Assembly (NCBI RefSeq): GCF_006440675.2
Contig: NZ_CP083951.1
Location: forward strand, 2,699,501 to 2,763,500
Length of the DNA stretch: 64,000 nt
DNA from: Mesorhizobium sp. B2-8-5
Lineage (GTDB): Bacteria; Pseudomonadota; Alphaproteobacteria; Rhizobiales; Rhizobiaceae
Reading direction: 5' to 3'
Every line of letters starts with the position of its first letter. Position 1 is the first letter of the stretch. Shown one piece after another: positions 27,230 to 36,166 of this stretch. A program made the position numbers and the translations under genes. The notes beneath the pieces are model-generated. The model saw only the letters and a program-made list of their open reading frames with translations. It had not been told where the DNA came from and did not search any database.

Positions 27230-28243
27230 CTACTCGATCTGCTCGAACGTGCACTGGCGCGGCGCTTTGTCGGGTCGCCAGCGCAAGAGCCTGGTGCCGT
27301 GGCGGAAGCGGTCGCCGGTGACATGATCGAAACGAACCTCGACCACCAGTTCCGGCTTCACCGCCTCCCATTCGCCGCTGCGCTCTGTGCTCCAGCGGCT
27401 CGGTCCGCCGGGGGCCTTGCCGGTGAAACCCGGCCCTCCGCGCAACGCCTCGAGCTTCGTCGTGAGTGCGGCGCGGCTCTCATTGGCAATGGTCGATGTG
27501 AAGCCGACATGATCGAGCTGCCCCTGGCCGTTGTAGAGGCCGAGCAGCAACGATCCGACCTGCAGCTTGCCGTTCAGATAGCGGAAGCCGCCGACCACAC
27601 AGTCCGCCGTGCGCAGCCGCTTGACCTTGACCATCGCGCGCTCGCCTGGCCGATATGGCTCGTCGAGCATCTTGGCGACGACACCGTCGGTCGAGCCGTG
27701 GCCGGCGCCTTGCAGCCATTGCCTAGCGGTGGCGACATTAGTGGTGGATGGCGACAGCCGGAGCCCGGCAGAGGGTACTTTGGCCAGGAAGGCCGCCAAA
27801 GCGTTACGCCGATCGCCCAAGGGGCGTTCGAGCGTGATCTTGCCGCCCGGGGCGACGAGCATATCGAAGAGGATCAACTGCGCCGGCGTCTCGATGCTCA
27901 GCTTGCGGATGCGGCTCTCGGCCGGGTGCAGCCGCATCTGCAACGCGTCAAAGGAAGCGCGACTGTCGATCTCGATGACGATCTCGCCGTCGACGACGAA
28001 ATCCCCGGCATCGAGGCTTTGCATCGTCGCGATCAATTCGGGAAAGTAGCGGCCAAGCGGCTTGCCCGACTTCGCCCTTAGATCGACCGCCTTGCCGTCC
28101 TTGAAGGCAAGACAACGAAATCCATCCCATTTCGGCTCATAAAGCCAAGGGCCGTTTCCCTCCGGCAACACTTCCGCCGTTCGCGCTTCCATCGGCGGCG
28201 TGTCCAACGGCAGCGGGAAGCCGCTGTTTTGGGCCACTACCAT
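27230..28243 (-). CDS. ATP-dependent DNA ligase (LigC/LigD-type core)
   Basis: A 337-residue ligase. The adenylation lysine is in motif I, LYEPKWDGFRCLAF, followed by motif III FVVDGEIVIE, motif IV TDGVVAK and motif V MVKVKR; the C-terminal OB domain ends with VVEVRFDHVTGDRFRHGTRL. It lacks the nuclease and polymerase domains of full LigD, so it is the short form used in Ku-type end joining or stationary-phase repair. No ku gene is in the window. It is the last gene of a three-gene operon with overlaps of four and seven bases. Confidence 0.92.
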   Translation of the reverse strand: MVVAQNSGFPLPLDTPPMEARTAEVLPEGNGPWLYEPKWDGFRCLAFKDGKAVDLRAKSGKPLGRYFPELIATMQSLDAGDFVVDGEIVIEIDSRASFDALQMRLHPAESRIRKLSIETPAQLILFDMLVAPGGKITLERPLGDRRNALAAFLAKVPSAGLRLSPSTTNVATARQWLQGAGHGSTDGVVAKMLDEPYRPGERAMVKVKRLRTADCVVGGFRYLNGKLQVGSLLLGLYNGQGQLDHVGFTSTIANESRAALTTKLEALRGGPGFTGKAPGGPSRWSTERSGEWEAVKPELVVEVRFDHVTGDRFRHGTRLLRWRPDKAPRQCTFEQIE

Positions 28244-28719
28244 CGCTCTTCCGTGTCATGGTGCGGCAAGTCGATGCCGCAGCAGACCCAGCCGAGCCGC
28301 TGCGAGGACCCGTAATTGTGCCGTGGCTCAAGCTCGGCGGGATCGTCAAAGGTCCCGATATGCATCGCGATTTCCCGAGGGTTCGCGTCATAGGCAAGGG
28401 TAAGCGGCGTACCGCAGGACTGGCAGAAACATCTCCGGGCGATTGGCGACGAGCGGCGACAGGTCGGTTCCACGGTCAGCCACGCGAGGCCGGCGACTGG
28501 CACCCAGCCAAGCACGGCGAAGGCGCTGCCGGTCGCGCGGCGGCACATATCGCAATGGCAATAATGCACGCGCGGCTCGCCCGTCAGGCGGTAACGGATA
28601 TTCCCGCACAGGCACCCGCCATATCGCTCGACGGCTGCGTTTCGCGTAAAGACGTCCGGTTGTTCCATCAAGTCTGAACGCCTGATCGAAGATGCGGTTT
28701 CGGTAGCGCAGGATTTCAC
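28237..28719 (-). CDS. GFA-family (CENP-V/GFA fold) zinc protein
   Basis: A 160-residue protein of the GFA family. Zinc ligands are seen in GGCLCGNIRY, YCHCDMCRRATGSAFA and FCQSCGTPL. Family members are often annotated as glutathione-dependent formaldehyde-activating enzymes, but most have no proven activity. The GTG at 28719 overlaps the upstream stop (GTGA), so it is probably the start; an ATG at 28668 lacks a good ribosome binding site. It is co-transcribed with a PPC-domain gene and a DNA ligase. Confidence 0.88.
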   Translation of the reverse strand: MKSCATETASSIRRSDLMEQPDVFTRNAAVERYGGCLCGNIRYRLTGEPRVHYCHCDMCRRATGSAFAVLGWVPVAGLAWLTVEPTCRRSSPIARRCFCQSCGTPLTLAYDANPREIAMHIGTFDDPAELEPRHNYGSSQRLGWVCCGIDLPHHDTEERW

Positions 28720-29159
28720 GCGTCAAGATCGATCAGGGCGATGCCGAGGGCTGGTCGTTTCGTGCGCCGCAAATGCACAGGCGATTCCGTCACCGTGACT
28801 TCCAGTGTCGGCTTCACCATGCCTTCGAGCAGATGTCCGCCGCGGGTCGATCCATCGCTCAGGCCAAGAACGGCATGGAGATGCAAGCTCGCCTTGCCGC
28901 TGTCGTCGACGGCGATGTCGCCGATCGCGCTCAGCACCTCGCATTGTTCGGCGACCGGGATCTCGCGGTAGGATTTCGATTGGAAGTCGAACCAGCCAAC
29001 CGTCGCTTTTTCAAACGCGCCGATCGCCGTCAGGGAGGCGCCGGCAATTCCCTTCTGACCGGCAAAGTCGGTGAGCGACGCGAAGGCTTCCTCGCCCGGA
29101 TCGAGCACGACCACGAATGTCCTTTGCCCGGGGGTCTCTGCGACCAGTTTCGATTTCAT
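28716..29159 (-). CDS. PPC domain (DUF296) DNA-binding-like protein
   Basis: A 147-residue protein made of one PPC/DUF296 domain: FVVVLDPGEEAFASLTDFAG, ASLTAIGAFEKATVGWFD, then LHLHAVLGLSDGSTRGGHLL. The His-x-His pair and GGHL are the metal- or ligand-binding features of the family. In plants the domain accompanies AT-hook proteins; in bacteria its role is unclear. It is the first gene of the PPC-GFA-ligase operon, 37 bases after an EcfG-type promoter. Confidence 0.88.
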   Translation of the reverse strand: MKSKLVAETPGQRTFVVVLDPGEEAFASLTDFAGQKGIAGASLTAIGAFEKATVGWFDFQSKSYREIPVAEQCEVLSAIGDIAVDDSGKASLHLHAVLGLSDGSTRGGHLLEGMVKPTLEVTVTESPVHLRRTKRPALGIALIDLDA

Positions 29160-29195
29160 GATGCCCTTTGGATGTGCCGGTGGCTCTTGGGCAAG

Positions 29196-29220
29196 AACTC
29201 CTAATCAGGACGCATGTTCC
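29196..29220 (-). promoter_or_regulatory. EcfG-type promoter of PPC-GFA-ligase operon
   Basis: Minus strand GGAAC (29220 down to 29216), 18 bases, TT (29197-29196). The first gene starts at 29159. Confidence 0.7.
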
Positions 29221-29308
29221 AGTCTGTTGAGAGACCCAAGCGACGATCCAGCCGTCAACGGCGGAGTCACGCTTCCGTGAAGTGCCGCGGGTTTTGGGGT
29301 GGCCAATG

Positions 29309-29333
29309 GGAACATTGGCTTCGTTGAAAGGTT
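29309..29333 (+). promoter_or_regulatory. EcfG-type promoter of paoABC operon
   Basis: GGAAC at 29309-29313, 18 bases, TT at 29332-29333; 34 bases before the paoA start. Divergent from the promoter at 29196-29220. Confidence 0.7.
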
Positions 29334-29366
29334 AGCGCACGGACCCAGCCAGCCCAGGAGCGAGCC

Positions 29367-29987
29367 ATGTCCCAGCCCTCAGCCCTATCCAATAATGGTC
29401 TCAGTCGAAGGCGTTTCATGGCAGGTTCGGTGTCGGCGGCCGCCACTGCGCCTTTACTTGCTTCGCATGCACGGGCCGAGGCGCCGAGCGCAGCCCAGCC
29501 GAAACTGAGGCAACCAGCCGTCACGTCGTTGCGGATCAACAGGCAGGCTTATGAGTTGTCGCTCGATACGAGAACCAGCCTGCTCGATGCGTTGCGGGAC
29601 CATGTCGGACTGACCGGCACCAAGAAGGGCTGCGACCATGGCCAATGCGGCGCGTGCACGGTGCTGGTCGACGGCAAGCGCGTTTTATCCTGTCTGAGCT
29701 TCGCCGTGATGAACGACGGCAAGGACATCACGACGGTCGAAGGGCTCGCCTCCAGCGATGGCAAGTTGCATCCGATGCAGCAGGCTTTCATCGACCATGA
29801 TGCGTTCCAGTGCGGCTATTGCACGCCGGGACAGATCCTGTCGGCGATCGGCTGCGTGAATGAGGGTCACGCGGAATCCGAGGATGACATCCGCGAATAT
29901 ATGAGCGGCAACATCTGTCGCTGCGCCGCCTATCCCAACATCGTCGCCGCTGTCCTGCAGGCACGCGATCAGATGAAGGGAGCGTGA
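29367..29987 (+). CDS. paoA: Periplasmic aldehyde oxidoreductase, 2Fe-2S subunit
   Basis: A 206-residue iron-sulfur subunit of the xanthine dehydrogenase family. The N-terminus is a Tat signal (SRRRFMAGSVSAAATAPLLA), as in E. coli PaoA (YagT). The plant-type 2Fe-2S cysteines are in GCDHGQCGACTVLVDGKRVL with SC, and the second cluster is in CGYCTPGQ and NICRCAAYPN. AGGAG lies before the ATG. It would be exported folded with its two partner subunits, which lack signals. The complex oxidises aldehydes in the periplasm, protecting against aldehyde damage. Confidence 0.92.
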   Translation: MSQPSALSNNGLSRRRFMAGSVSAAATAPLLASHARAEAPSAAQPKLRQPAVTSLRINRQAYELSLDTRTSLLDALRDHVGLTGTKKGCDHGQCGACTVLVDGKRVLSCLSFAVMNDGKDITTVEGLASSDGKLHPMQQAFIDHDAFQCGYCTPGQILSAIGCVNEGHAESEDDIREYMSGNICRCAAYPNIVAAVLQARDQMKGA

Positions 29988-29988
29988 C

Positions 29989-31011
29989 ATGCACCCCTTC
30001 GTCTACGAACAGCCGACCGACATTTCCGCTGCGGTCGCGATCGCCTCACGCTTCACCACCAACGACGACCAGCCGACTCGCGCGAATGCGCAGTTCATCG
30101 CCGGCGGCACCAATCTTGCCGACTATATGAAGCTCGGTGTTGCCGAGCCGAACCGGCTGCTCGACCTCAACCGGCTTGCCGACCCTGGTCTCAGGCAAAT
30201 CCGGGTCACCGATAATGGTATCCGCTTCGGCGCCCTGGTGCGCATGGGCGAGGCCGCCGACCATGCGGAGGTCAAGCGCCGCTATCCGGTCATTGCCGAC
30301 AGCCTGCGGCTGGCCGCGAGCGGCCAGATCCGCAACATGGCGAGCCTCGCCGGCAATATCCTGCAGCGCACGCGCTGCGAATATTTTCGCGAGACGTCCT
30401 GGCACTGCAACAAGCGCGTGCCCGGTTCGGGTTGCGCGGCAATGGAAGGTTTCAATCGGCAGCACGCGGTGCTCGGCGCGAGCGACGCCTGCATCGCCAC
30501 CTATCACGGCGATTTCGCCCAGGCGCTGATCGCGCTCGATGCCGTCGTTCATGCCGAAGGCTCGCGCGGGTCGCGAAAGCTACCATTCGCGAAGTTGCAT
30601 CGGCAGCCCGGCGACACGCCTTATATCGAGACCGACCTTGCGGCCGACGAGATCGTCAGCGCCATCGAAGTACCCGCTATCCCATGGGCGCGGCGCTCGC
30701 TCTATCTGAAGATTCGCGACCGCGAATCCTATGCCTTTGCGCTGGCTTCAGCCGCCATTGCGCTCGACCTCGACGGCGACAATGTTCGTGAAGCGCGCAT
30801 CGCGTTGGGCGGCGTGGCGACGGTGCCTTGGCGCGCCCGCGCGGCCGAAGAAGCCCTGCAAAGCAAGAAGCTGGACGAGGCATCGGCAGGAGTTGCGGCG
30901 GATGCCGCCTTCGCCGAAGCACAACCGCGCCAGCACAACGCATTCAAGATCGAACTCGGCAAGCGAACACTGGTGCGCGCGCTGCTCGAAGCCCGCGACA
31001 TGGAGGTGTGA
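29989..31011 (+). CDS. paoB: Periplasmic aldehyde oxidoreductase, FAD subunit
   Basis: A 340-residue FAD-binding subunit. FAD contacts are FIAGGTNLADYMKLGV and SGQIRNMASLAGNIL. A cysteine-rich insert (RTRCEYFRETSWHCNKR then VPGSGC) matches the extra 4Fe-4S cluster site of E. coli PaoB (YagS), which separates this subtype from ordinary xanthine dehydrogenases. It starts one base after the paoA stop and is followed by paoC after two bases. Confidence 0.93.
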   Translation: MHPFVYEQPTDISAAVAIASRFTTNDDQPTRANAQFIAGGTNLADYMKLGVAEPNRLLDLNRLADPGLRQIRVTDNGIRFGALVRMGEAADHAEVKRRYPVIADSLRLAASGQIRNMASLAGNILQRTRCEYFRETSWHCNKRVPGSGCAAMEGFNRQHAVLGASDACIATYHGDFAQALIALDAVVHAEGSRGSRKLPFAKLHRQPGDTPYIETDLAADEIVSAIEVPAIPWARRSLYLKIRDRESYAFALASAAIALDLDGDNVREARIALGGVATVPWRARAAEEALQSKKLDEASAGVAADAAFAEAQPRQHNAFKIELGKRTLVRALLEARDMEV

Positions 31012-31013
31012 CC

Positions 31014-33293
31014 ATGGACACAGCTGCTCCAAGACCCAAAGAGAACCAGGGCGCACCGCTGCCGCGGGTCGATGCGCGCCTGAAAGTCACCGGGCAGGCG
31101 CACTATCCCGCCGACTTGCCCACCGCCAACATCGCCTATGGCGCGCTGGCCGCCAGCAGCATCGCCAAAGGCAAGGTGACGAAGCTCGATCTGGACAAAG
31201 CCCGCGCGGTGCCCGGCCTGCTCGACATCGTCACCTATGGCGACATGGACAAGGTCGACAAACCGAAATTCGGCAATTCCGGCGCCACCTCGATCGGCCC
31301 ATTGCACGACCGTACGATCTTCCATGACGGGCAGATCATCGCGCTTGCCGTCGCCGAGACTTTCGAAGCGGCTGAAGAGGCGGCGCAGCTGATCCGCGCC
31401 GAGTATGAGGACGACAAGCCAACCGCGAGCTTCGACAGCCCCGGCACGAAAACCGTCCCGGCGGCCGGCAAGAGCCCTTTGTTCAAGGAGGACGTCAAGG
31501 CAGGCGATTTCGACGCGGCTTACGCCGCCGCAGCGGTCAAGATCGACCAGCGTTATTCGACGCCTACCCAGCACCACAATCCGATCGAGTTGTTTTCAAC
31601 GACCGCGTTCTGGGAGGGCGACCAGCTTGTCGTGCACGAGGCCTCGCAGAACGTCACCGGCTGGAAAGTCGAGCTCGCCCGGCAATTGAAGATCGATCCC
31701 GGCAAGGTGCGCATCGTCAGCCCTTTCATCGGCGGCGCCTTCGGCTCGAAGGGACCGATGACGCCTCGCACCGCGATCGTGGCCGTTGCCGCCAAGCGGC
31801 TCGGACGTCCGGTGCGTTGCGTGACCAGCCGCATGCAGGCTTTCGGCATTCAGACCTATCGGGCCGAAACGCGGCACCGCATCCGCATCGGCGCCGGCAA
31901 AGACGGCCGCATCACCGCTTTCGCGCATGAGGGCTGGGAGGTTACGTCGCGGCCGGACCTTTATGTCGTCGGCGGCACCTCGGCGACTGGCCGGATGTAT
32001 GACTACGGTTCGGTGCTGACGCATGTCTCGCTGGTGCAGGCCGACCGCAACACGCCTGGCTATATGCGCTCGCCACCCGAAACCCCGTACGTCTACGCGC
32101 TGGAGAACGCCATGGACGAAATGGCGGTGGCGCTCGGCATGGATCCGGTCGAGTTCCGTCGCATCAATGAGCCGAAGACGGAGCCGATCGGCAAGAAACC
32201 GTTCTCCAGCCGCTCGCTGACCCAGTGCTACGATCAGGCGGCGGAAGCGTTCGGATGGGCCAAGCGAGATCCCAAGGTCGGCGCGATGCGCGACGGCGAC
32301 TGGCTGATCGGCATGGGCTGCGCCACGGCCATCTATCCGACAGCGGTAGCGCCATGCGCGGCACGCGTGCGCCTCACAGCTGACGGCGAAGTTCGGGTGC
32401 AATGCGGTTCGCACGAGATCGGCACCGGCGTGCGCACCGTGGCCGCTCAGATGGCGTCGGAGCGCCTCGGCGTCGGCATCGACAAGATCAGCGTCGAAAT
32501 GGGCGACAGCAGCCTGCCTCCGGCTCCGGTCTCGGGCGGGTCGATCTCCACGGCCAGTGTCTGCTCGGCGGTGCTCAAGGCATGCGACGCGATCCGCACC
32601 AAGCTCTATGCCGCCGCGACCGCCGAGGGGGGTCCGCTGGCCGGTTCCCATAACGAGGAATTCGACCTCGCCGACGGAAAGATCATGGCAAAGGGCGGTG
32701 CGTCGGCCAAGGTCGAGGACGTCCTGAAGACCATGCAGGTCGGCGCTATCGAGGAATATGTCGAGTTTGCGCCGAAGGGCGCGACGCCCGAGGCGCTGAA
32801 GAAGCTCTATGCCGGCACGCCGGAGTTCCATGGCGCGGACCAGGACGAGGACTCCGTCAAATACGCCTTCGGCGCCGAATTCGTCGAGGTCCGCATCAAC
32901 CGCTATACCAGGGAGATCCGCGTGCCGCGCATCGTTGGCGCCTTTGCCGCCGGCCGCATCATGAACACGCGCACCGCGCGCAGCCAGTTGATGGGCGGCA
33001 TGATCTGGGGCATCGGCCAGGCGCTTCACGAGGCGACCGAAGTCGACAGTCGCTATGCCCGCTATGTGAACCGCGACCTGCAGGACTACCTCGTTCCGGT
33101 CAATGCCGACATCAAGGACCTGCAGGTGATCCTGGTGCCGGAGGTCGATCACGCCGTCAATCCGGCCGGGGTGAAAGGCCTCGGCGAGCTCGGCAATGTC
33201 GGCACGGCCGCGGCCGTCGCGAGCGCGGTCTACCATGCGACCGGCAAGCGCATCCGCGACCTGCCGATCAGGATAGAGCAACTGCTCGCCTGA
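31014..33293 (+). CDS. paoC: Periplasmic aldehyde oxidoreductase, molybdenum subunit
   Basis: A 759-residue molybdopterin-binding subunit of the PaoC (YagR) type. Features: the N-terminal PRVDARLKVTGQAHYPADLP, the pterin-contacting FIGGAFGSKGP, the region GSISTASVCSAVLKA, and the catalytic glutamate in VKGLGELGNVGTAAAVASAV. GGAGGTGTGACC precedes the ATG at 31014; the frame is open to 30828, but that part lies inside paoB. A chaperone of the PaoD type, needed for cofactor loading, is not found nearby. Confidence 0.93.
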   Translation: MDTAAPRPKENQGAPLPRVDARLKVTGQAHYPADLPTANIAYGALAASSIAKGKVTKLDLDKARAVPGLLDIVTYGDMDKVDKPKFGNSGATSIGPLHDRTIFHDGQIIALAVAETFEAAEEAAQLIRAEYEDDKPTASFDSPGTKTVPAAGKSPLFKEDVKAGDFDAAYAAAAVKIDQRYSTPTQHHNPIELFSTTAFWEGDQLVVHEASQNVTGWKVELARQLKIDPGKVRIVSPFIGGAFGSKGPMTPRTAIVAVAAKRLGRPVRCVTSRMQAFGIQTYRAETRHRIRIGAGKDGRITAFAHEGWEVTSRPDLYVVGGTSATGRMYDYGSVLTHVSLVQADRNTPGYMRSPPETPYVYALENAMDEMAVALGMDPVEFRRINEPKTEPIGKKPFSSRSLTQCYDQAAEAFGWAKRDPKVGAMRDGDWLIGMGCATAIYPTAVAPCAARVRLTADGEVRVQCGSHEIGTGVRTVAAQMASERLGVGIDKISVEMGDSSLPPAPVSGGSISTASVCSAVLKACDAIRTKLYAAATAEGGPLAGSHNEEFDLADGKIMAKGGASAKVEDVLKTMQVGAIEEYVEFAPKGATPEALKKLYAGTPEFHGADQDEDSVKYAFGAEFVEVRINRYTREIRVPRIVGAFAAGRIMNTRTARSQLMGGMIWGIGQALHEATEVDSRYARYVNRDLQDYLVPVNADIKDLQVILVPEVDHAVNPAGVKGLGELGNVGTAAAVASAVYHATGKRIRDLPIRIEQLLA

Positions 33294-33327
33294 CCATGTC
33301 GGATGAAGATCTCCCCGGGAGAGACCA

Positions 33328-33489
33328 ATGTTTCACATTGGCATATGGATGCTGCCTGTCGCGGGCATCCCTCTCATCCTCATTCTGATCTGGATGTACT
33401 TTCTCGCCAGGCGCCGAAGCCGACGGTTGGCGAGGAACAGGAGCGAGCCGCCGCAGGCGACGGTGCGGAGCAACGATGGGGAAAGCTAA
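33328..33489 (+). CDS. Small membrane protein, 53 residues
   Basis: The protein starts MFHIGIWMLPVAGIPL, has one hydrophobic helix (about residues 4-26) and a basic then polar tail (RRRSRRLARNRSEPP). GGGAGAGACCA lies just before the ATG. It follows paoC by 34 bases on the same strand and faces the gcd gene, with 27 bases between stops. It is probably the last gene of the pao operon, perhaps tethering or assisting the complex. No family recognised. Confidence 0.55.
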   Translation: MFHIGIWMLPVAGIPLILILIWMYFLARRRSRRLARNRSEPPQATVRSNDGES

Positions 33490-33516
33490 GGCTTGAGAGC
33501 CTGGCCCCAAATCTAT

Positions 33517-35970
33517 TCAGCTCGCAGGCAGGGCATAGGCGATGACTTCGTCGCCGACTTTCGTCTCCATGAAATGATGCCCGCCGGGCGCGATGACGAT
33601 GTATTGCCTGCCATCGACCTCATAGGTCATCGGCGTCGTCTGGCCGCCGGCGGGAAGGTCGGCGTGCCATACTTCCTTGCCCGTCTTGATGTCGATGGCG
33701 CGCAGCTTGTTGTCGGTGGTCGCGGCGATGAAGATCAGGCCGCCGGCCGTCACCAGCGGGCCGCCATTGTTCGGCGTTCCGATAGTCAGCGGCAGCATGG
33801 AAGGAAGGCCGAAGGGCCCGTTGTTGTCGGCGCTGCCGAGCGGCTCGTCCCACAGCGTCCTGCCGGTCTTGAGATCGATCGCGCGGATATGACCATAGGG
33901 CGGCTTCGAGCACAGCAGGCCCGTTGGCAAGCGCCAGCCGGCATTGACGGCAATGGCGTATGGCGATCCGGCCTGCGGATCGCCGATGTCCTTCACCTTT
34001 TTCGGGCTGCCGCCCTTGTCTATCGGCTTGAAGCCCATCTGGTCGGCCTTCTCGCGCGGGATCAACTGATTGTAGTTCGGCATGTCGTTGTAATTGGCGA
34101 TCAGCACCCCGCTGTCGGTGTCGACGGCGATGCTGCCCCAGTCCGAGCCACCATTGTAGCCGGGATATTCGATGAAGGGCCGGTCGACCGTCGGCGGGGT
34201 GTACTCGCCCTGATAGGAGGCGCGATGGAACTGGATGCGGCAGTAGAGCTGGTCCAGCGGGCTCATGCCCCACATGTCCTTTTCGGTCAGCACCGGCTGG
34301 TCGAGATGCGCGTAGCCTGAATAGGGCTGCGTCTTGGAGAGCTTGTCCGGTTCGACGCCGCCCGAGGGCACATTGCGCTCCTCGACCGGGAAGAGCGGCT
34401 TGCCGGTCTTGCGGTCGAGCACGTAGATCTGGCCCTGCTTGCTGGGCACGATGATGGCGGCGATCTTGCCGGTCACGGTCGAGAAATCGACGAGCGTCGG
34501 CTGTGAGCCGAGGTCGTAGTCCCAAAGATCGTGATGCACCGTCTGGAAATGCCAGGCCGGCTTGCCCGTCGTGACATCGACGGCGACGATCGATGAGTTG
34601 AACTGGTTCTCGAAATCCTTGCGATCGACACCATAGTAGTCGACGGCGGCATTGCCGAGCGGCAGGTAGACATAGCCGAGTTGCGGATCGGCGGCCGCGA
34701 CGGTCCACATGTTCGGGGTGCCACGCGTGTAGGTGTCGCCGGCAGGCGGCGCGCCCGTCCGATCGGGATGGCCCATGTCCCATGCCCAGGCGAGCTTGCC
34801 GGTGGTGGCGTCATAGCCGCGGACGACGCCCGAAGGCGCGTTCTCGGCCTGGCCATCCTTGACCTGCGCACCGACGACCGCGATACCGCGCACGATGGTT
34901 GGCGGCGCGGTGACAGAATACCAACCGGGTACCGTCTCGCCGATGCCTTGCGTGAGGTCGACGACGCCCTGCTGGCCGAAGTCCGTGCAGGGTTTGCCGG
35001 TCTTGGCATCGATGGCGATCAGGCGCGCGTCCAGTGTTCCGATGAGAAGCCTTGTCGCGCAGGCTTGATCCGCCTTGGCGTCCGGCACGGCGAAATAGGC
35101 AACACCGCGACAGCTCGCGCCATAGGGTATGGCGTCGTCGGGGACCTTCGGGTCGTAACGCCATTCTTCCTTGCCGCTGCGGGCATCGGCGGAAATGATG
35201 ATGTCCTTGGCCGAGCAGGCATAGAGATGGCCGCCGATCTCGAGCGGCGTGTTTTCGGGCGAGTAGAGGTCCTTGGTCGCTTCGTTCGGCATGTCGCCGG
35301 TGTGGAAGGACCAGGCGCGGGTGAGCTTGGAAACATTGGCCGCGGTGATCTGGTTCAGCGGCGAATAGCGCGTCCCCAGTTCCGATCCGCCATAGACCGG
35401 CCAGTCATTGCCGGCCTGATGGGTCGCGGTGTCCTGCGAGGCCGGCGTTCCGTTCGGCGCGGGCTGCGCGGCAGGCGCCGGCGGTTGCGCCGGTGACTGC
35501 GCCAAGGCATCGATGTGCAGGAAGCCGAACGCGCCCAGCGCAATGACCGGCAGCAGCAGGCTTGTCACATAGGCGGCGTTCCTGCTGCCTCGGCTGCCGA
35601 TGTCGCGGAAGGCTGGAACGGCAAGCAGGACGAAGATGAGGATGATCGTGGGAGCCAAGACGCGCGGCATCAGCGCCCAGCCGTCGAGACCGACCTCCCA
35701 ATAGGCCCAGGCAAGCGTTGCGAGCCATGTCAGGACGTAAAGCCAGACACCGGCCATATTTCCTGCGAGCAGCAGAATGCCCGCGAGCAGCAATGCGATG
35801 CCGGCGGGCAGATAATACCAGGAGCCGCCGAGCGCGACGAGCCAGGCGCCACCGCAGCCGATCAGCAGGCCGAGAACGACCAATAGGATGCCGACCAGCC
35901 CTCTCCACCAGTAGGCGACACCGCGATGGCGCAGAGGACGATGGGGGTTGTTTGCAGCGGCGTCGGTCAT
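33517..35970 (-). CDS. gcd: Membrane-bound PQQ-dependent glucose dehydrogenase
   Basis: An 817-residue quinoprotein, full length. Five N-terminal membrane segments (for example LVGILLVVLGLLIGCGG and AGIALLLAGILLLAGNMAG) anchor it. After a Pro/Ala linker (about residue 165), an eight-bladed beta-propeller begins with DWPVYGGSELGTRYSPLNQI. It contains the PQQ-dehydrogenase phrases HHDLWDYDLGSQPTLVDF and WGMSPLDQLYCRI. It oxidises aldoses to lactones in the periplasm and passes electrons to ubiquinone. The ATG at 35970 gives the normal length; a longer frame starts at 36015. No pqq biosynthesis genes are nearby. Unlike its neighbours it has no EcfG-type promoter. Confidence 0.93.
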   Translation of the reverse strand: MTDAAANNPHRPLRHRGVAYWWRGLVGILLVVLGLLIGCGGAWLVALGGSWYYLPAGIALLLAGILLLAGNMAGVWLYVLTWLATLAWAYWEVGLDGWALMPRVLAPTIILIFVLLAVPAFRDIGSRGSRNAAYVTSLLLPVIALGAFGFLHIDALAQSPAQPPAPAAQPAPNGTPASQDTATHQAGNDWPVYGGSELGTRYSPLNQITAANVSKLTRAWSFHTGDMPNEATKDLYSPENTPLEIGGHLYACSAKDIIISADARSGKEEWRYDPKVPDDAIPYGASCRGVAYFAVPDAKADQACATRLLIGTLDARLIAIDAKTGKPCTDFGQQGVVDLTQGIGETVPGWYSVTAPPTIVRGIAVVGAQVKDGQAENAPSGVVRGYDATTGKLAWAWDMGHPDRTGAPPAGDTYTRGTPNMWTVAAADPQLGYVYLPLGNAAVDYYGVDRKDFENQFNSSIVAVDVTTGKPAWHFQTVHHDLWDYDLGSQPTLVDFSTVTGKIAAIIVPSKQGQIYVLDRKTGKPLFPVEERNVPSGGVEPDKLSKTQPYSGYAHLDQPVLTEKDMWGMSPLDQLYCRIQFHRASYQGEYTPPTVDRPFIEYPGYNGGSDWGSIAVDTDSGVLIANYNDMPNYNQLIPREKADQMGFKPIDKGGSPKKVKDIGDPQAGSPYAIAVNAGWRLPTGLLCSKPPYGHIRAIDLKTGRTLWDEPLGSADNNGPFGLPSMLPLTIGTPNNGGPLVTAGGLIFIAATTDNKLRAIDIKTGKEVWHADLPAGGQTTPMTYEVDGRQYIVIAPGGHHFMETKVGDEVIAYALPAS

Positions 35971-36094
35971 GGCATTTTCCAGCGTGAAACAGATCGTGAT
36001 ATCTGGCGAACGCATGCAGCCGGCTGTGGTTGCGGATTAAATTCGGGATCCGCCGTCGCTGCCGGTCACCATTCTGTGATCCTTTTGCGGCTTC

Positions 36095-36120
36095 GGAACC
36101 TTCGTGGCGAAAGCACCGTT
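36095..36120 (+). promoter_or_regulatory. EcfG-type promoter of alternative complex III-oxidase operon
   Basis: GGAAC at 36095-36099, 19 bases, TT at 36119-36120, with the preferred CGTT at 36117-36120. It lies 47 bases before the first gene's start at 36167. Confidence 0.65.
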
Positions 36121-36166
36121 AGGTGTCGTCAACTCTGAGTTTGCCTTCAGCAGAATCGGCGAGGGG

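Noticed and set aside
31596..33281. Open frame of 561 codons on the minus strand
   Set aside because: Antisense shadow of paoC, rich in Arg, His and Ala, without a motif.
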